Assembly: GCF_022385335.1 (NCBI RefSeq)
Contig: NZ_CP092431.1
Span: 3,906,001-3,970,000, forward strand
Origin: Streptomyces deccanensis
GTDB lineage: Bacteria; Actinomycetota; Actinomycetes; Streptomycetales; Streptomycetaceae
Length of the DNA: 64,000 bases
Direction of reading: 5' to 3'
In this document: positions 36,047-44,719 of the stretch, one piece after another
How the letters are laid out: the number at the start of each line of letters is the position of its first letter
Position numbering within the stretch: the first letter of the stretch is position 1
Program-made: the position numbers and the translations under genes
Notes under the pieces: generated by a model
What the model was told of the DNA's origin: nothing
Databases searched by the model: none
Seen by the model: only the letters and a program-made list of their open reading frames with translations

Positions 36047-36088
36047 GCCCACCAGTATCGCCACCCGCTCCAGGGCCTCGTGGGGCCG

Positions 36089-36487
36089 TTACGACGTGCA
36101 GACCTTCGTCAGTTCGCCCGCCGCGTCGGTGATGCCGCTGATGTCGGGGGTGGTGTCCCCGTTCTCCACGGCGGTCTGGGTGTCGGTGACGGCCTTCTGG
36201 AGCGAGTCGACGGCCTTGTTGACGTCGGCGTTGTCGGTCTTGTCGCCGATGTCGTCGAGGTTCTTGTCGATGGAGGCGAGGGACTCCTCCAGCTGCGTGG
36301 GGTCGTCCGCGGCGGTCTGCACGGCCTGCTGGAGGTCGTCCACGCTCTGGGCGATGGCCTCGGCGGTCTGGACGCAGTCCAGGGCCTTGTTCACCGCGTC
36401 GCAGCCGGTGGTGAGCCCGGCCGTGAGGGCGACGGCAGCTACGGCTCCGGCGATGGTGGTCATACGACGTCGGCGGCTCGCGGCCAT
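36089..36487 (-). CDS. Small lipoprotein
   Basis: A 132-residue protein, ATG 36487 with AGGAGGACC upstream. A twin-Arg-like, basic start (MAASRRRRM) is followed by a hydrophobic stretch and the lipobox LTTGC at about residues 25-29. The mature part is a helical, Asp/Gln-rich repeat (VDDLQQAVQTAADDP; VDSLQKAVTDTQTAVENGD). It should be anchored to the outer face of the membrane. Function unknown. Confidence 0.8.
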   Translation of the reverse strand: MAASRRRRMTTIAGAVAAVALTAGLTTGCDAVNKALDCVQTAEAIAQSVDDLQQAVQTAADDPTQLEESLASIDKNLDDIGDKTDNADVNKAVDSLQKAVTDTQTAVENGDTTPDISGITDAAGELTKVCTS

Positions 36488-36668
36488 GGAACGGTCCTCC
36501 TGATGGACGGGGTGCAGGCCTGACGGCCCCCTGCGTGATGCATGAACGGCTACTGCGGTGTGGCCGGGCGCACGGTGGTGTGCCGTGCGCCCGTATGTGC
36601 AAGGACGCGGGCGGGGCCGCCGTGGTTGCCATCGGCGGCCATCACCCTTGGTGCGCCCTTTACCTTCT

Positions 36669-37406
36669 TTACCTTTCGAGGACCGTCTCAAGCGCCTTGC
36701 GCTGAAGTGCGGCCAGTTCGTCGCAGCCGGAAACGGCCAGGTCCAGCAGGGAGTTGAGCTCCTCGCGGGCGAACGGCTCGGCCTCGGCGGTGCCCTGCAC
36801 CTCGACGAAGCGGCCGTCGCCGGTGCAGACGACGTTCATGTCGGTGTCGGCCTTCACGTCCTCCTCGTAGCGGAGGTCGAGGAGGGGGACGCCGCCGACG
36901 ATGCCGACGGAGACGGCCGAGACGGTGCCGGTGAGGGGCTGCCGGTTGGCCTTGATCAGCTTCTTGCCCTGGGCCCAGGCGACGGCGTCGGCCAGGGCGA
37001 CGTAGGCGCCGGTGATGGCCGCGGTGCGGGTGCCGCCGTCGGCCTGGAGGACGTCGCAGTCCAGGACGATGGTGTTCTCGCCGAGCGCCTTGTAGTCGAT
37101 GACGGCGCGCAGGGAGCGGCCGATGAGGCGGGAGATCTCGTGGGTTCGGCCGCCGATCTTGCCGCGTACGGACTCCCGGTCGCCGCGGGTGTTGGTGGCG
37201 CGGGGGAGCATGGAGTACTCGGCGGTCACCCAGCCCTCGCCGCTGCCCTTGCGCCAGCGGGGGACGCCTTCGGTGACGGAGGCGGTGCAGAAGACTTTCG
37301 TGTCGCCGAAGGAGATGAGGACGGAGCCCTCGGCGTGCTTGCTCCACCCGCGTTCGATGGTGATGGGGCGGAGCTGTTCGGGCGTGCGGCCGTCGATTCG
37401 AGACAT
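36669..37406 (-). CDS. rph: Ribonuclease PH
   Basis: A 245-residue phosphorolytic 3'-5' exonuclease, ATG 37406. The [19 protein letters not shown] start, [17 protein letters not shown] with its conserved Arg, and [20 protein letters not shown] segments match RNase PH. It trims tRNA 3' ends using phosphate. Full length. Confidence 0.96.
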   Translation of the reverse strand: MSRIDGRTPEQLRPITIERGWSKHAEGSVLISFGDTKVFCTASVTEGVPRWRKGSGEGWVTAEYSMLPRATNTRGDRESVRGKIGGRTHEISRLIGRSLRAVIDYKALGENTIVLDCDVLQADGGTRTAAITGAYVALADAVAWAQGKKLIKANRQPLTGTVSAVSVGIVGGVPLLDLRYEEDVKADTDMNVVCTGDGRFVEVQGTAEAEPFAREELNSLLDLAVSGCDELAALQRKALETVLER

Positions 37407-37433
37407 GGCGCTGAGCCTAGCGGCACATGCGGA

Positions 37434-37465
37434 AGGGGCTCCTCCCCCAGCGGGAAGGAGCCCCT
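37434..37465 (-). terminator. Terminator downstream of nagF
   Basis: A 10-bp stem, AGGGGCTCCT with AGGAGCCCCT, and a 12-nt loop, located after the nagF stop in the leftward direction and before rph. No T-tract, as is usual for Streptomyces. Confidence 0.65.
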
Positions 37466-37497
37466 GCGACGGCCGTGGCGTGCGTCCGGCCCACCGT

Positions 37498-37546
37498 CTC
37501 GGGGCGAGCGGGCGCGGCTCGGCCTCGGGGCGAGCGGGCGCGGCTC
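37498..37546. repeat. 23-nt direct repeat at the nagF 3' end
   Basis: CTCGGGGCGAGCGGGCGCGG plus CTC occurs at 37498-37520 and again at 37524-37546, a 26-nt period. The second copy reaches into the nagF stop codon. This is a short local tandem duplication. Confidence 0.8.
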
Positions 37547-37778
37547 ACATCATGTCTTCGATCTCCGCGGCGATGGGGTCGGCGTCCGTGCCGACGACGA
37601 CCTGGATCGCGGTGCCCATCTTGACGACGCCGTGGGCTCCGGCGGCCTTGAGGGCGGCCTCGTCGACGAGGGAGGGGTCGTTGACCTCGGTGCGCAGGCG
37701 CGTGATGCAGCCTTCGACCTCTTCGATGTTGTCGAGGCCGCCGAGTCCGGCGACGATCTTCTCAGCCTTGCTGGCCAT
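37545..37778 (-). CDS. nagF: PTS EIIB component, N-acetylglucosamine type (NagF-like)
   Basis: A 77-residue single-domain EIIB, ATG 37778. C24 in EEVEGCITRLRTEV is the phosphorylated Cys; the KMGTAIQVVVG segment fits the glucose/GlcNAc EIIB fold. It passes phosphate from EIIA to the sugar on NagE2, whose gene (55796-57049) lies on the far side of the bottromycin cluster. In S. coelicolor, as I recall, these genes are near neighbours (SCO2905 and SCO2907). A DasR box 92 nt upstream implies repression relieved by glucosamine-6-phosphate. Confidence 0.92.
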   Translation of the reverse strand: MASKAEKIVAGLGGLDNIEEVEGCITRLRTEVNDPSLVDEAALKAAGAHGVVKMGTAIQVVVGTDADPIAAEIEDMM

Positions 37779-37869
37779 GGCTACTCTCCCTGATTCCCTG
37801 ATCCGAGCCGCTTTGTCTCAGTGACCCACGGTTGACCGTACGCGGGACAGCTTGCGGCACTGCCCCGCG

Positions 37870-37885
37870 ACTGGTCTACACCACT
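37870..37885. promoter_or_regulatory. DasR-responsive element (dre) upstream of nagF
   Basis: ACTGGTCTACACCACT matches the dre consensus ACTGGTCTAGACCACT at 15 of 16 positions. It lies between nagF and btmA, on the side of the nagF start. DasR is the GntR-family GlcNAc regulator of Streptomyces. The same GGTCTACACCACTGAG sequence recurs at 55748. Confidence 0.85.
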
Positions 37886-37918
37886 GAGGGAGTGGGCGCC
37901 AAATGACCGCCCCGGCGG

Positions 37919-39241
37919 TCAGGTCGCGGGGGTGTCCGCGTTTTCCGTGCCCTGGCCGGGGATGGGCGATCCCTCGCCGTGGGCCGCCTGCCCCTCGTCG
38001 GGGGTCGTCTGATCCTCGTCGGGGGTCTCGGACTTGCCGCGGCCGGCGTCGAGGCCCCGGAGTGCGGGCAGGGCCACGATCGCGAGGGTGACCACGCACC
38101 AGGCGACGGCGAGGAGTGCGCCGGTCTGGCGGAGGCCGATCCAGTCGACGGTCAGGCCGGCGACGAGGGTGCCCAGCGGGACAGCGGTCATCGATACGGC
38201 GTTCTGGAGTCCGAGGACACGGCCGCGTACCTCCTCCGGGATCCGTTCGGTGACGAGGACCAGGAAGAGTGCGGGCAGCGGGCCCGCGCCGGCGCCCGCC
38301 AGGACGGCGGCCGCCCACATGACGGGCACCGGGGGCAGGAGCGCGAGCCCGGCGATGCCGAGGGTGGAGGTCAGCTGGGCGGCGACGAAGACGGTGCGGC
38401 GTGACCAGCGGGTTCCGATGGCCGCGTACAGGCCGGCGCCGGCGATGCCGCCGACGGCGAGGAGGGAGACGACGACGCCGAAGCCGCCGGGTGAGTCCTT
38501 GCCCACGAGGTGGACGGGGAGCACCAGGTTCTGGAGCGGGGCGAGGACGGCGACGCTGCCGGCCGAGACCAGGGTGACGGCGGTCAGGACGCGGTCGCCG
38601 CGCAGGACGCCGAGTCCGCGCTTGAGGTCGCCGCGCAGGCCGGCGCCCTCGCCGTCGCCCTGGGCCGTGGCGGTGGGCTGGGCGCCGATGGTCTTCGGCA
38701 GGGCGAGGGTGACGAGCGCGGCGAGGGCCGAGCAGCCGGCGGTGAGCCAGAGGACGGTGGCCGGGTCGACGAGCATGATGAGTCCGCCGGCGGCGGCCGG
38801 GGCGAGGATCACGACGCCGCCGGCGATGCTCTCGCGGAGTCCGGCGAGGCGTTCCATGCCGATGCCGGTGGCTTCGGCGATGTCCGGTGCGAGGGCCTCC
38901 CGGGCGGTCATGCCGGGTACGTCGAAGACGGCGCCGGCGACTCCGAGGACGACGAACCAGACGACGGTGAGGCCGAGGAGGCCGTCGACGACGGGGAGTG
39001 CGGCGACGCAGGCGGCGGAGGCGAGGTCGGCGCCGATGGAGAGGCGGCGGCGGCCGACCCGGTCGATGAGCACGCCTCCGGCGACGGCCGACAGGAGCAT
39101 CGGCAGGGCGCTCGCGGCGGCGACGAGGCCGACCGCGGTGGCGTCGCCGGTGCGCAGCAGCACCAGCCAGGGGAGGGCGATGGAGGCCACGGTGTTGCCC
39201 AGCAGGGACAGGCCGTGGGAGATGAGGTAGAGCGGCAGCAT
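37919..39241 (-). CDS. btmA: MFS transporter, bottromycin export (BtmA)
   Basis: A 440-residue MFS_3-type permease with about 12 helices, ATG 39241. GGVLIDRVGRRRLSIGADL is the loop 2-3 signature; a hydrophilic acidic tail follows the last helix. The gene order btmA-btmB-btmC-btmD identifies it as the MFS gene at the left edge of the bottromycin cluster, thought to export the product and give resistance. It is separated from btmB by a 790-nt repeat region. Confidence 0.88.
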   Translation of the reverse strand: MLPLYLISHGLSLLGNTVASIALPWLVLLRTGDATAVGLVAAASALPMLLSAVAGGVLIDRVGRRRLSIGADLASAACVAALPVVDGLLGLTVVWFVVLGVAGAVFDVPGMTAREALAPDIAEATGIGMERLAGLRESIAGGVVILAPAAAGGLIMLVDPATVLWLTAGCSALAALVTLALPKTIGAQPTATAQGDGEGAGLRGDLKRGLGVLRGDRVLTAVTLVSAGSVAVLAPLQNLVLPVHLVGKDSPGGFGVVVSLLAVGGIAGAGLYAAIGTRWSRRTVFVAAQLTSTLGIAGLALLPPVPVMWAAAVLAGAGAGPLPALFLVLVTERIPEEVRGRVLGLQNAVSMTAVPLGTLVAGLTVDWIGLRQTGALLAVAWCVVTLAIVALPALRGLDAGRGKSETPDEDQTTPDEGQAAHGEGSPIPGQGTENADTPAT

Positions 39242-39429
39242 CGGGGCATTCTGGGTCGGGGGCCGGTGGCCCGTCGGATGGTTGACCGGCGTCGCCGCCG
39301 GGTGGCCGGGGGTTCAGGACGGCCGGGGTTCCGGGCCGTCGGGGTTCCCGGCGATCGGGGTCCCCGGCAGCCCGGATTCCGGGATGATCCCGGCCCCCGA
39401 CTGTCGGGACTTCCCGAACGGCAGGGCCC

Positions 39430-40015
39430 CCAGGTGACCGGGGGCTCCCAGGTGACCGGGGGCTTCCGGCTGGCCGGCAACTCCCGGGCGACCCGAGGCT
39501 TTCGGCTGGCCGGCAGTTCCCAGCGACCGGAAGCTCCCGGGTAGCCGAGGGCTCCCAGCGACCGGAAGCTTCCGGCCGGCCGCGCGCTCCCGGTGACCGG
39601 GGGCTCCCAGGCAACCGGAGACTTCCGGCTCACCAGGTGCTCCCAGCAACCGGCAACTCCCGGCCGACCGAGAGCTCCCAGCAACCGGAGGCTCCCGGCT
39701 AAACCGGGGCTCCCAGCGATCGGAGGCTTCCGGCCGGCCGAGGGCTCCCAGCGACCGGAAGCTTCCGGCCGGCCGCGCGCTCCCGGTGACCGGGGGCTCC
39801 CAGGCAACCGGAGACTTCCGGCTCACCAGGTGCTCCCAGCAACCGGGAACTCCCGACCGACCGAGAGCTCCCAGCGGCCGGAAGCTTCCGGCCAGCCAAG
39901 GGCTCCCGGTGACCGGGAGCCCCCAGTGACCGGGGCCCCCGTGACCGGAAGCCTCCGGCTGGTCGGGGTCTCGCGGTGGTCTGGCTCCCCGTGGCCGAGG
40001 GCTTCCGGCCGGCCG
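39430..40015. repeat. Degenerate GC-rich repeat array between btmA and btmB
   Basis: About 580 nt built from variants of an approx. 18-nt unit such as GCTCCCAGCGACCGGAAG and GCTTCCGGCCGGCC. It includes an exact 110-nt duplication, 39544-39653 repeated at 39737-39846 (offset 193 nt). Because it lacks stops, long frames run through it on both strands, but none resembles a protein. There are no constant repeat/spacer blocks as in CRISPR. The function is unknown. The rest of 39242-40031 shows nothing else. Confidence 0.85.
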
Positions 40016-40031
40016 GATACCCCCGGCTCGG

Positions 40032-40871
40032 TCAGTCAGGTGTGTCGAAGGCGTAGCGGGAGATGTGGCCGACGCCGCGCAGTACCGGGAGCCGGGACAG
40101 GACGTGGGTGTCGATCCGCATGCGCAGTCGCAGTTTGCGGGGCAGGTGGCGCACATCGACGCCGGCCGCGGTGGCGTACGCGCTGTCGGCCTCGATCAGC
40201 CGCAACCCGGGTATCCCGCGCTCCAGTTCGCGTGGGTCGTCCACGCCCCAGGCCAGCCGGGCGCCCGTCTTGCGGAAGAGGGTCAAGGAGCGGGTGGACC
40301 GTACGGCGAACCGGGAGTACGTGTCGAACAGCAGCTCGCCGTGCGGGAAGCGGGCGACGAGGGTGCGCAGCAGGCGGGGCCCCTCGTCGGCGGAGAGGTA
40401 CATGCTGAGGCCCTCGGCGACCACGAGGACGGGGCGGTCGGTGGGGACCTGGGCCGGCCAGTCCGGTTCGGTGACGGAGGCGGCGAGGGTCTCGTGGCCG
40501 GGGCGGGCCGGATAGAGCCGCTTGCGCAGTTCGATGACGTCGGGCTGGTCGAGGTCGAACCAGCGCACGCCGGGGCCGGGGGCGAGACGCTCGAACCTGC
40601 TGTCCAGCCCGCAGCCGAGATGGACCACGGTGGATTCGGGGTGGGCGTCGAGGAATGCGCGGACCCGCCGGTCGAAATAGCGGGCACGCAGGGCCACACC
40701 GACGGCGGATGCCTCTCCCATGCCGAGCCGGCCGAAGTCGTAGTCGATGCGGTCCAGCAGTTCGGCCGCGATGCGGTCACCCAGCAGGGGGTGGGCGGAT
40801 CGGGCGTCGAGCGCGCGGGCGTAGAGGGGGGCGAGGAGTGTCTCCGCCGCGCCCGTCAGGGAAATCTTCAC
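40032..40871 (-). CDS. btmB: O-methyltransferase of bottromycin Asp (BtmB)
   Basis: A 279-residue SAM methyltransferase of the leucine carboxyl methyltransferase (LCMT/PPM) family, GTG 40871 (VKISLTGAAETLLAPLY). Motif I is VVHLGCGLDSRFERL, with the Asp in WFDLDQPDVI and LVVAEGLSMYL as later SAM-pocket motifs. In the known pathway BotOMT/BtmB methylates the Asp carboxylate of bottromycin. It is divergent from btmC. Confidence 0.92.
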   Translation of the reverse strand: MKISLTGAAETLLAPLYARALDARSAHPLLGDRIAAELLDRIDYDFGRLGMGEASAVGVALRARYFDRRVRAFLDAHPESTVVHLGCGLDSRFERLAPGPGVRWFDLDQPDVIELRKRLYPARPGHETLAASVTEPDWPAQVPTDRPVLVVAEGLSMYLSADEGPRLLRTLVARFPHGELLFDTYSRFAVRSTRSLTLFRKTGARLAWGVDDPRELERGIPGLRLIEADSAYATAAGVDVRHLPRKLRLRMRIDTHVLSRLPVLRGVGHISRYAFDTPD

Positions 40872-41151
40872 GCGACTTCTCGCCTCTCTGCGCATCTCTG
40901 CGCACAGAAATAGGGTCGGCGGGAAATTTGGTTCGGCGAGCGCATGGTAAAGCCCTCTTCGGATATTTTCCGATCCGCAGAGCCAGCTCGCGTCAACTCC
41001 TGTCGCATCATGACGCAGGAGCACCATACACCGTACAACCCGATCGATGCCACTGTCCACCACGCCTCCCACCTGCACATATGCAGGCGACCTGCGAACC
41101 TCCCCCGCCGATCGCAAAGTTGATCACGAATACGCGACCGGGCGCGCCCAC

Positions 41152-41173
41152 GAGTGCATGCATGAGTGCATGC
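41152..41173. repeat. Direct repeat in the btmB-btmC intergenic region
   Basis: GAGTGCATGC at 41152-41161 is repeated at 41164-41173 (12-nt period, about one helical turn), with an internal TGCATGCA palindrome. Its place about 50 nt upstream of a likely promoter suggests an operator, perhaps for BtmL or a global regulator; this is inference. Confidence 0.5.
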
Positions 41174-41218
41174 TGGACGAATGTTTCCAGCCAACCTATA
41201 CCAATGCTTTAGGCACTG

Positions 41219-41248
41219 TTGACTCGTGGAATCCGCCCCTCCTACGGT
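41219..41248 (+). promoter_or_regulatory. Candidate promoter of btmC operon
   Basis: TTGACT (41219-41224) and TACGGT (41243-41248) are spaced 18 nt, a housekeeping-sigma-like arrangement. A transcript would start near 41255, about 32 nt before the btmC GTG. The rest of the 415-nt gap (40872-41286) is less GC-rich than the flanks and carries the direct repeat noted above. Confidence 0.5.
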
Positions 41249-41286
41249 GATTCGAGTTGCCGCAACCGGCTCCGGGGGTTGTTTTC

Positions 41287-43206
41287 GTGCCTGCCGCCAA
41301 AAACGTTTCCCTTGTATCAATGCCTTGGAACAGCGTCATCCGACCCTCGATTCAGGTCGGCATTCTGCGCTCACTTGCCGAGAGTGAAGGCTGGCAAGCA
41401 GACGCACGCTATTCCTATCTGGATTTCTACGGACTGGCCCAGAGAATGCTCGGGTTCTCCGACGAGAAATGGTCGGAGGCCTATGAGCTGGTCTCCGAAA
41501 AGCTCTACCACCTCTCGGTGGGCGACTGGATCTTCTCGTGCCGCCGGGGCGATGCCGAGCGACGGGAGGCGTACTTCGCCCAGCTGCGGGCGAGGCGGGT
41601 CGACGACGCGTCGATCGAGCTGGTCGACGCGTTGCGCGAGGTGGCGGACCGGCATGTGGAGCGGACAGCCGAGGCACTGCTTCAGTCCGCGCCGGACGTC
41701 GTCGGCTTCACCTCGATGTTCAGTCAGAACGGCCCGTCGCTCGCGGTGGCCGAGCGCCTGCGGGAGCTCGGCTACGGCGGGGTGATCGTGCTGGGCGGCA
41801 GCAACTGCGAGGGGTCGATGGGCCGCGCCCTCCTCGCCAACTACCCGGCGGTGGACGCCATCGTGGACGGCCCCGGCGAGGACGCCTTCGTCGCCCTGCT
41901 CCGCCAGGCCGAGGCCGGCGGCCCGCTCCGTACGCGAGGCCGCCTCGTCACCCGGCTGCCCGCCGACGACGACGCGCGGGCCGCGCCGCTCACCGCCTCC
42001 GACCTGGACGTACCCACCCCCAACTACGACGGTTTCTTCGAGCAGTTGCACGCCGCCGGACTGCACAGCCTCGAACCCGAGATCACCCTGCCCGTGGAGT
42101 TCTCCCGCGGCTGCTGGTGGGGCGCCAAGACCCACTGCACCTTCTGCGGCCTCAACGGCGCGACCATGACGTACCGCAGCAAGAACCCCGACACCGTCGC
42201 CGACGAGCTGCGGCATCTGATGGACCGCTACGGCGTCCTCGACTTCTTCGCCGTCGACAACATCCTCGACCTCAAGTACCTCGACACGGCACTGCCGTTG
42301 GTGGAGAAACTCAACACCGACCACTCGCTGTTCTTCGAGGTCAAGGCCAACATGGAGTGGGCCGACATCCGGGCGGTGCGCCGGGCGGGGGTGCGTTCCG
42401 TGCAGCCGGGGATCGAGAGCCTCAGCACGGAGGGGCTGCGGCATCTCCGGAAGGGCGCCACGGCGTACCAGAACATCCGGTTCCTGCTGGGCTGCGCCGA
42501 GTACGGCGTGCGGGCGGACTGGAACATCCTCACCGGGTATCCGCACGAGACGCCCGACTCGCTCAAGGCACAGCTCGACGTCGTCGCGTCGCTGACGCAT
42601 CTGACGCCGCCGCACATCACACTGATCCGCTTCGACCGGTTCAGCCCGTACGTCGAGGCACCCGAGAGCTACGGGCTCACCCTGACCAGCCCGTTGCCGG
42701 GCTACCAGTACGCCTATCCCCGCCTGTCCCCGGAGGATCTGTGGGACATCGCGTACCACTTCGAGGGCGACTTCACGGACGACCCCGACAACGGGCCCGT
42801 ACGGCGCCGGCTCGCCGCGCGCGTCCGGCTGTGGCGCGCGCACCACGAGTCCGCCCGCTTCACCTACCGGCTCGGTTTCGACTCGCTCACCCTCACCGAC
42901 GAACGACCCGGTCTGCCGTCGCACACCACCACCCTGCGGGGCGAGGAGGCGCGGCTGTTCCGCGCCGTCGTCGGCGGCACCCGGTTCCGCGACCTCCAAG
43001 GGCAGGAGTGGCAGGGGGAACGCTGGGACCAGGCCCTGGAAACGCTGCGCACCTGGCGGCGCAAGCGGTGGGTCTACATCGAAGGCACGAAGGTCATCGC
43101 ACTGGCGGTACGCGAGCAGCCCTCGGCCTATCGCACCCCACCGCCCAAGGGCACTCCCCGGCGGGCTCGTACCCCCGTACCCCTCACGCTCACCGCTCGA
43201 CCGTAA
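41287..43206 (+). CDS. btmC: B12-dependent radical SAM C-methyltransferase (BtmC)
   Basis: A 639-residue enzyme; GTG 41287 follows GGGGG, while the frame extends to a TTG at 41257. The N-terminal half is a cobalamin-binding domain (VIVLGGSNCEGSMGRALLA). The radical SAM cluster motif has the RiPP-methylase spacing C276-x7-C284-x2-C287 (RGCWWGAKTHCTFCGLNG). The family (RiPP maturation radical SAM protein 1) methylates unactivated carbons of peptides. BotRMT1/BtmC adds the beta-methyl group to Phe6 of bottromycin. Near-identical DNA blocks are shared with btmK. Confidence 0.95.
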   Translation: MPAAKNVSLVSMPWNSVIRPSIQVGILRSLAESEGWQADARYSYLDFYGLAQRMLGFSDEKWSEAYELVSEKLYHLSVGDWIFSCRRGDAERREAYFAQLRARRVDDASIELVDALREVADRHVERTAEALLQSAPDVVGFTSMFSQNGPSLAVAERLRELGYGGVIVLGGSNCEGSMGRALLANYPAVDAIVDGPGEDAFVALLRQAEAGGPLRTRGRLVTRLPADDDARAAPLTASDLDVPTPNYDGFFEQLHAAGLHSLEPEITLPVEFSRGCWWGAKTHCTFCGLNGATMTYRSKNPDTVADELRHLMDRYGVLDFFAVDNILDLKYLDTALPLVEKLNTDHSLFFEVKANMEWADIRAVRRAGVRSVQPGIESLSTEGLRHLRKGATAYQNIRFLLGCAEYGVRADWNILTGYPHETPDSLKAQLDVVASLTHLTPPHITLIRFDRFSPYVEAPESYGLTLTSPLPGYQYAYPRLSPEDLWDIAYHFEGDFTDDPDNGPVRRRLAARVRLWRAHHESARFTYRLGFDSLTLTDERPGLPSHTTTLRGEEARLFRAVVGGTRFRDLQGQEWQGERWDQALETLRTWRRKRWVYIEGTKVIALAVREQPSAYRTPPPKGTPRRARTPVPLTLTARP

Positions 43207-43303
43207 GGAGGCCGCCCATCACGCGGATGCGGGCCACCGCGTACCCCCTGAGGCACTGGAACCGAAATCGAACGGCAACCCAGACCGACGAAAGGATCGA
43301 GAC

Positions 43304-43438
43304 ATGGGACCCGTAGTCGTATTCGACTGCATGACCGCGGACTTCCTCAACGACGACCCCAACAACGCCGAACTGAGCGCTCTGGAGATGGAGGAGCTGG
43401 AGTCCTGGGGTGCCTGGGACGGCGAAGCCACCTCTTGA
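43304..43438 (+). CDS. btmD: Bottromycin precursor peptide (BtmD)
   Basis: A 44-residue peptide, ATG 43304, with AAGGA 7 nt upstream. After Met1 comes the core GPVVVFDC, then a 35-residue C-terminal follower starting MTADFLNDDPNNAELSA and rich in acidic residues and two Trp. This is the bottromycin A2 precursor as published: no N-terminal leader, a follower instead, processed to the macroamidine-containing antibiotic. The 97-nt gap to btmC and published work on an internal start site suggest btmD has its own strong promoter inside or after btmC. Confidence 0.98.
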   Translation: MGPVVVFDCMTADFLNDDPNNAELSALEMEELESWGAWDGEATS

Positions 43439-43501
43439 GCGCCGGCCGGTGAGTAGCCGGCCGGTGTGAAGTCGGCGAGACGGACCACCGGGAGAGGGAG
43501 C

Positions 43502-44719
43502 ATGCTCGAAGCGACGGCGACGGAGTGTGAGCTGCGCGAGATCGTCCACCGTTCGTATCCGTCGGATCGAACGGTGACCGTGCGGTGCACCGTACGCCCC
43601 GCCGAGGGCACGGCACAGGCCGACGGCTACGGCACCGCCACGACCGAGGCCGTGGCACGGGCGAAGGCCCTGTCCGAAGCCGTGGAGCGGCTGGTGGCCT
43701 GCACTCCCTTCGCAACGGTCGCCCGTCCGCCGACGGCTCTGGCGGACCCCGGCACGGGCTCCGGCCCGGTCCCGCCCTTCCCGGCGGCCGGGGTGCGCAC
43801 CGCGCCGGAAGGCTGCGCGAGCCGGACGTACCGGCCGCTGACCGGGGACCGGCCGCGCCGGGTGCCGCTGTACTGGTCCTCGCCCTGGGTCGCCGGCGAG
43901 GAGTTGCGCGCGGGCACGCTGACGGCACCGGAGGCGCGGCTGTCGAGCACGGTCGGCTGGGCCGTCGCTCCGACGCCGGAGGCGGCCCTGCGCGGGGCGC
44001 TGCTGGAGCTGACGGAGCTGATCGGCTACGGGGTCTTCCTGCACCGTTGTCTGGCGGGTCCGGCGCGGCCCCGGTCGGCGGGTGACGAGACGCTGGTGCT
44101 GCCGCTGGGCGGCGCCGTCCGTACGCCGGCCGTGCTCGCCGTGGAGTACGGCCGCGGGCGGCTGATGCCGGCCACCGGGCTGGGGTGCGGCGCGACCCGG
44201 GCCGAGGCGACCGACCGGGCGCTGCTGGAGCTCGCGCAGGCCCGGACGATGTGGCGGTCGAACCCCACCGCCGAGCCGGCCGAGCGTTTCTTTCTGCGCC
44301 GCTTCGAGCGGTGGCCGCTGCTCACGCGGTGCGCGACCTTGGACTTCGAGCTGGGCGGTCCGGCCGGCGGTCGGACGCCGTACGACGACGGGCCGCTCCC
44401 GGCGTCCCCCCTGGAAGAGCTGGAGGCCGGCGGCATCACCGTGTGGGCCGACTCCGGTGCCGTCGACATCTCAGGCCCGGACATCCCCAGGACCCGCCTC
44501 TGCTTCGCCCACGTGGTGTCGGATCCGCAGCCTCTCCTGGGCCTTGTCCGCGCAGGCATCCCCGTGTTCGACACGGGAGAAGTGAGGAGGACCCTTGACC
44601 CGTCCCGCCGAGACACCCATCAAGACGCCCGCCGAGACGCGGGCCGGGACGCCCGCCGAGACCGATCTGCTGACCGTGGCCCTGCTGGACGGGGCCGCCA
44701 AGGACGACGTTCCGCCTGA
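43502..44719 (+). CDS. btmE: Stand-alone YcaO enzyme, thiazoline formation (BtmE)
   Basis: A 405-residue YcaO protein, ATG 43502 behind GGGAG and AGGGAG. The conserved blocks TEAVARAKALSEAVERL, TPEAALRGALLELTELIGY and TRAEATDRALLELAQARTMW carry the ATP-binding Glu/Gln residues. No E1-like partner is encoded, as in bottromycin clusters. By order and published enzymology of the IpoC/BotC homologues, it converts Cys8 to thiazoline. Its Arg/Asp-rich tail overlaps btmF by 125 nt. Confidence 0.93.
   Translation: MLEATATECELREIVHRSYPSDRTVTVRCTVRPAEGTAQADGYGTATTEAVARAKALSEAVERLVACTPFATVARPPTALADPGTGSGPVPPFPAAGVRTAPEGCASRTYRPLTGDRPRRVPLYWSSPWVAGEELRAGTLTAPEARLSSTVGWAVAPTPEAALRGALLELTELIGYGVFLHRCLAGPARPRSAGDETLVLPLGGAVRTPAVLAVEYGRGRLMPATGLGCGATRAEATDRALLELAQARTMWRSNPTAEPAERFFLRRFERWPLLTRCATLDFELGGPAGGRTPYDDGPLPASPLEELEAGGITVWADSGAVDISGPDIPRTRLCFAHVVSDPQPLLGLVRAGIPVFDTGEVRRTLDPSRRDTHQDARRDAGRDARRDRSADRGPAGRGRQGRRSA

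Noticed and set aside
39430..40015. Possible CRISPR array
   Set aside because: Units are degenerate and contiguous, without constant repeats and unique spacers, and no cas genes are present.
39314..40408. Long open frames on both strands through the repeat region
   Set aside because: They come from GC-rich repeats lacking stops, encode repetitive Pro/Gly/Ser/Arg strings and show no domain or ribosome site.
41257..41286. TTG 41257 as btmC start
   Set aside because: The ribosome-like GGGGG is placed better for GTG 41287, and the extra residues do not look like family sequence.
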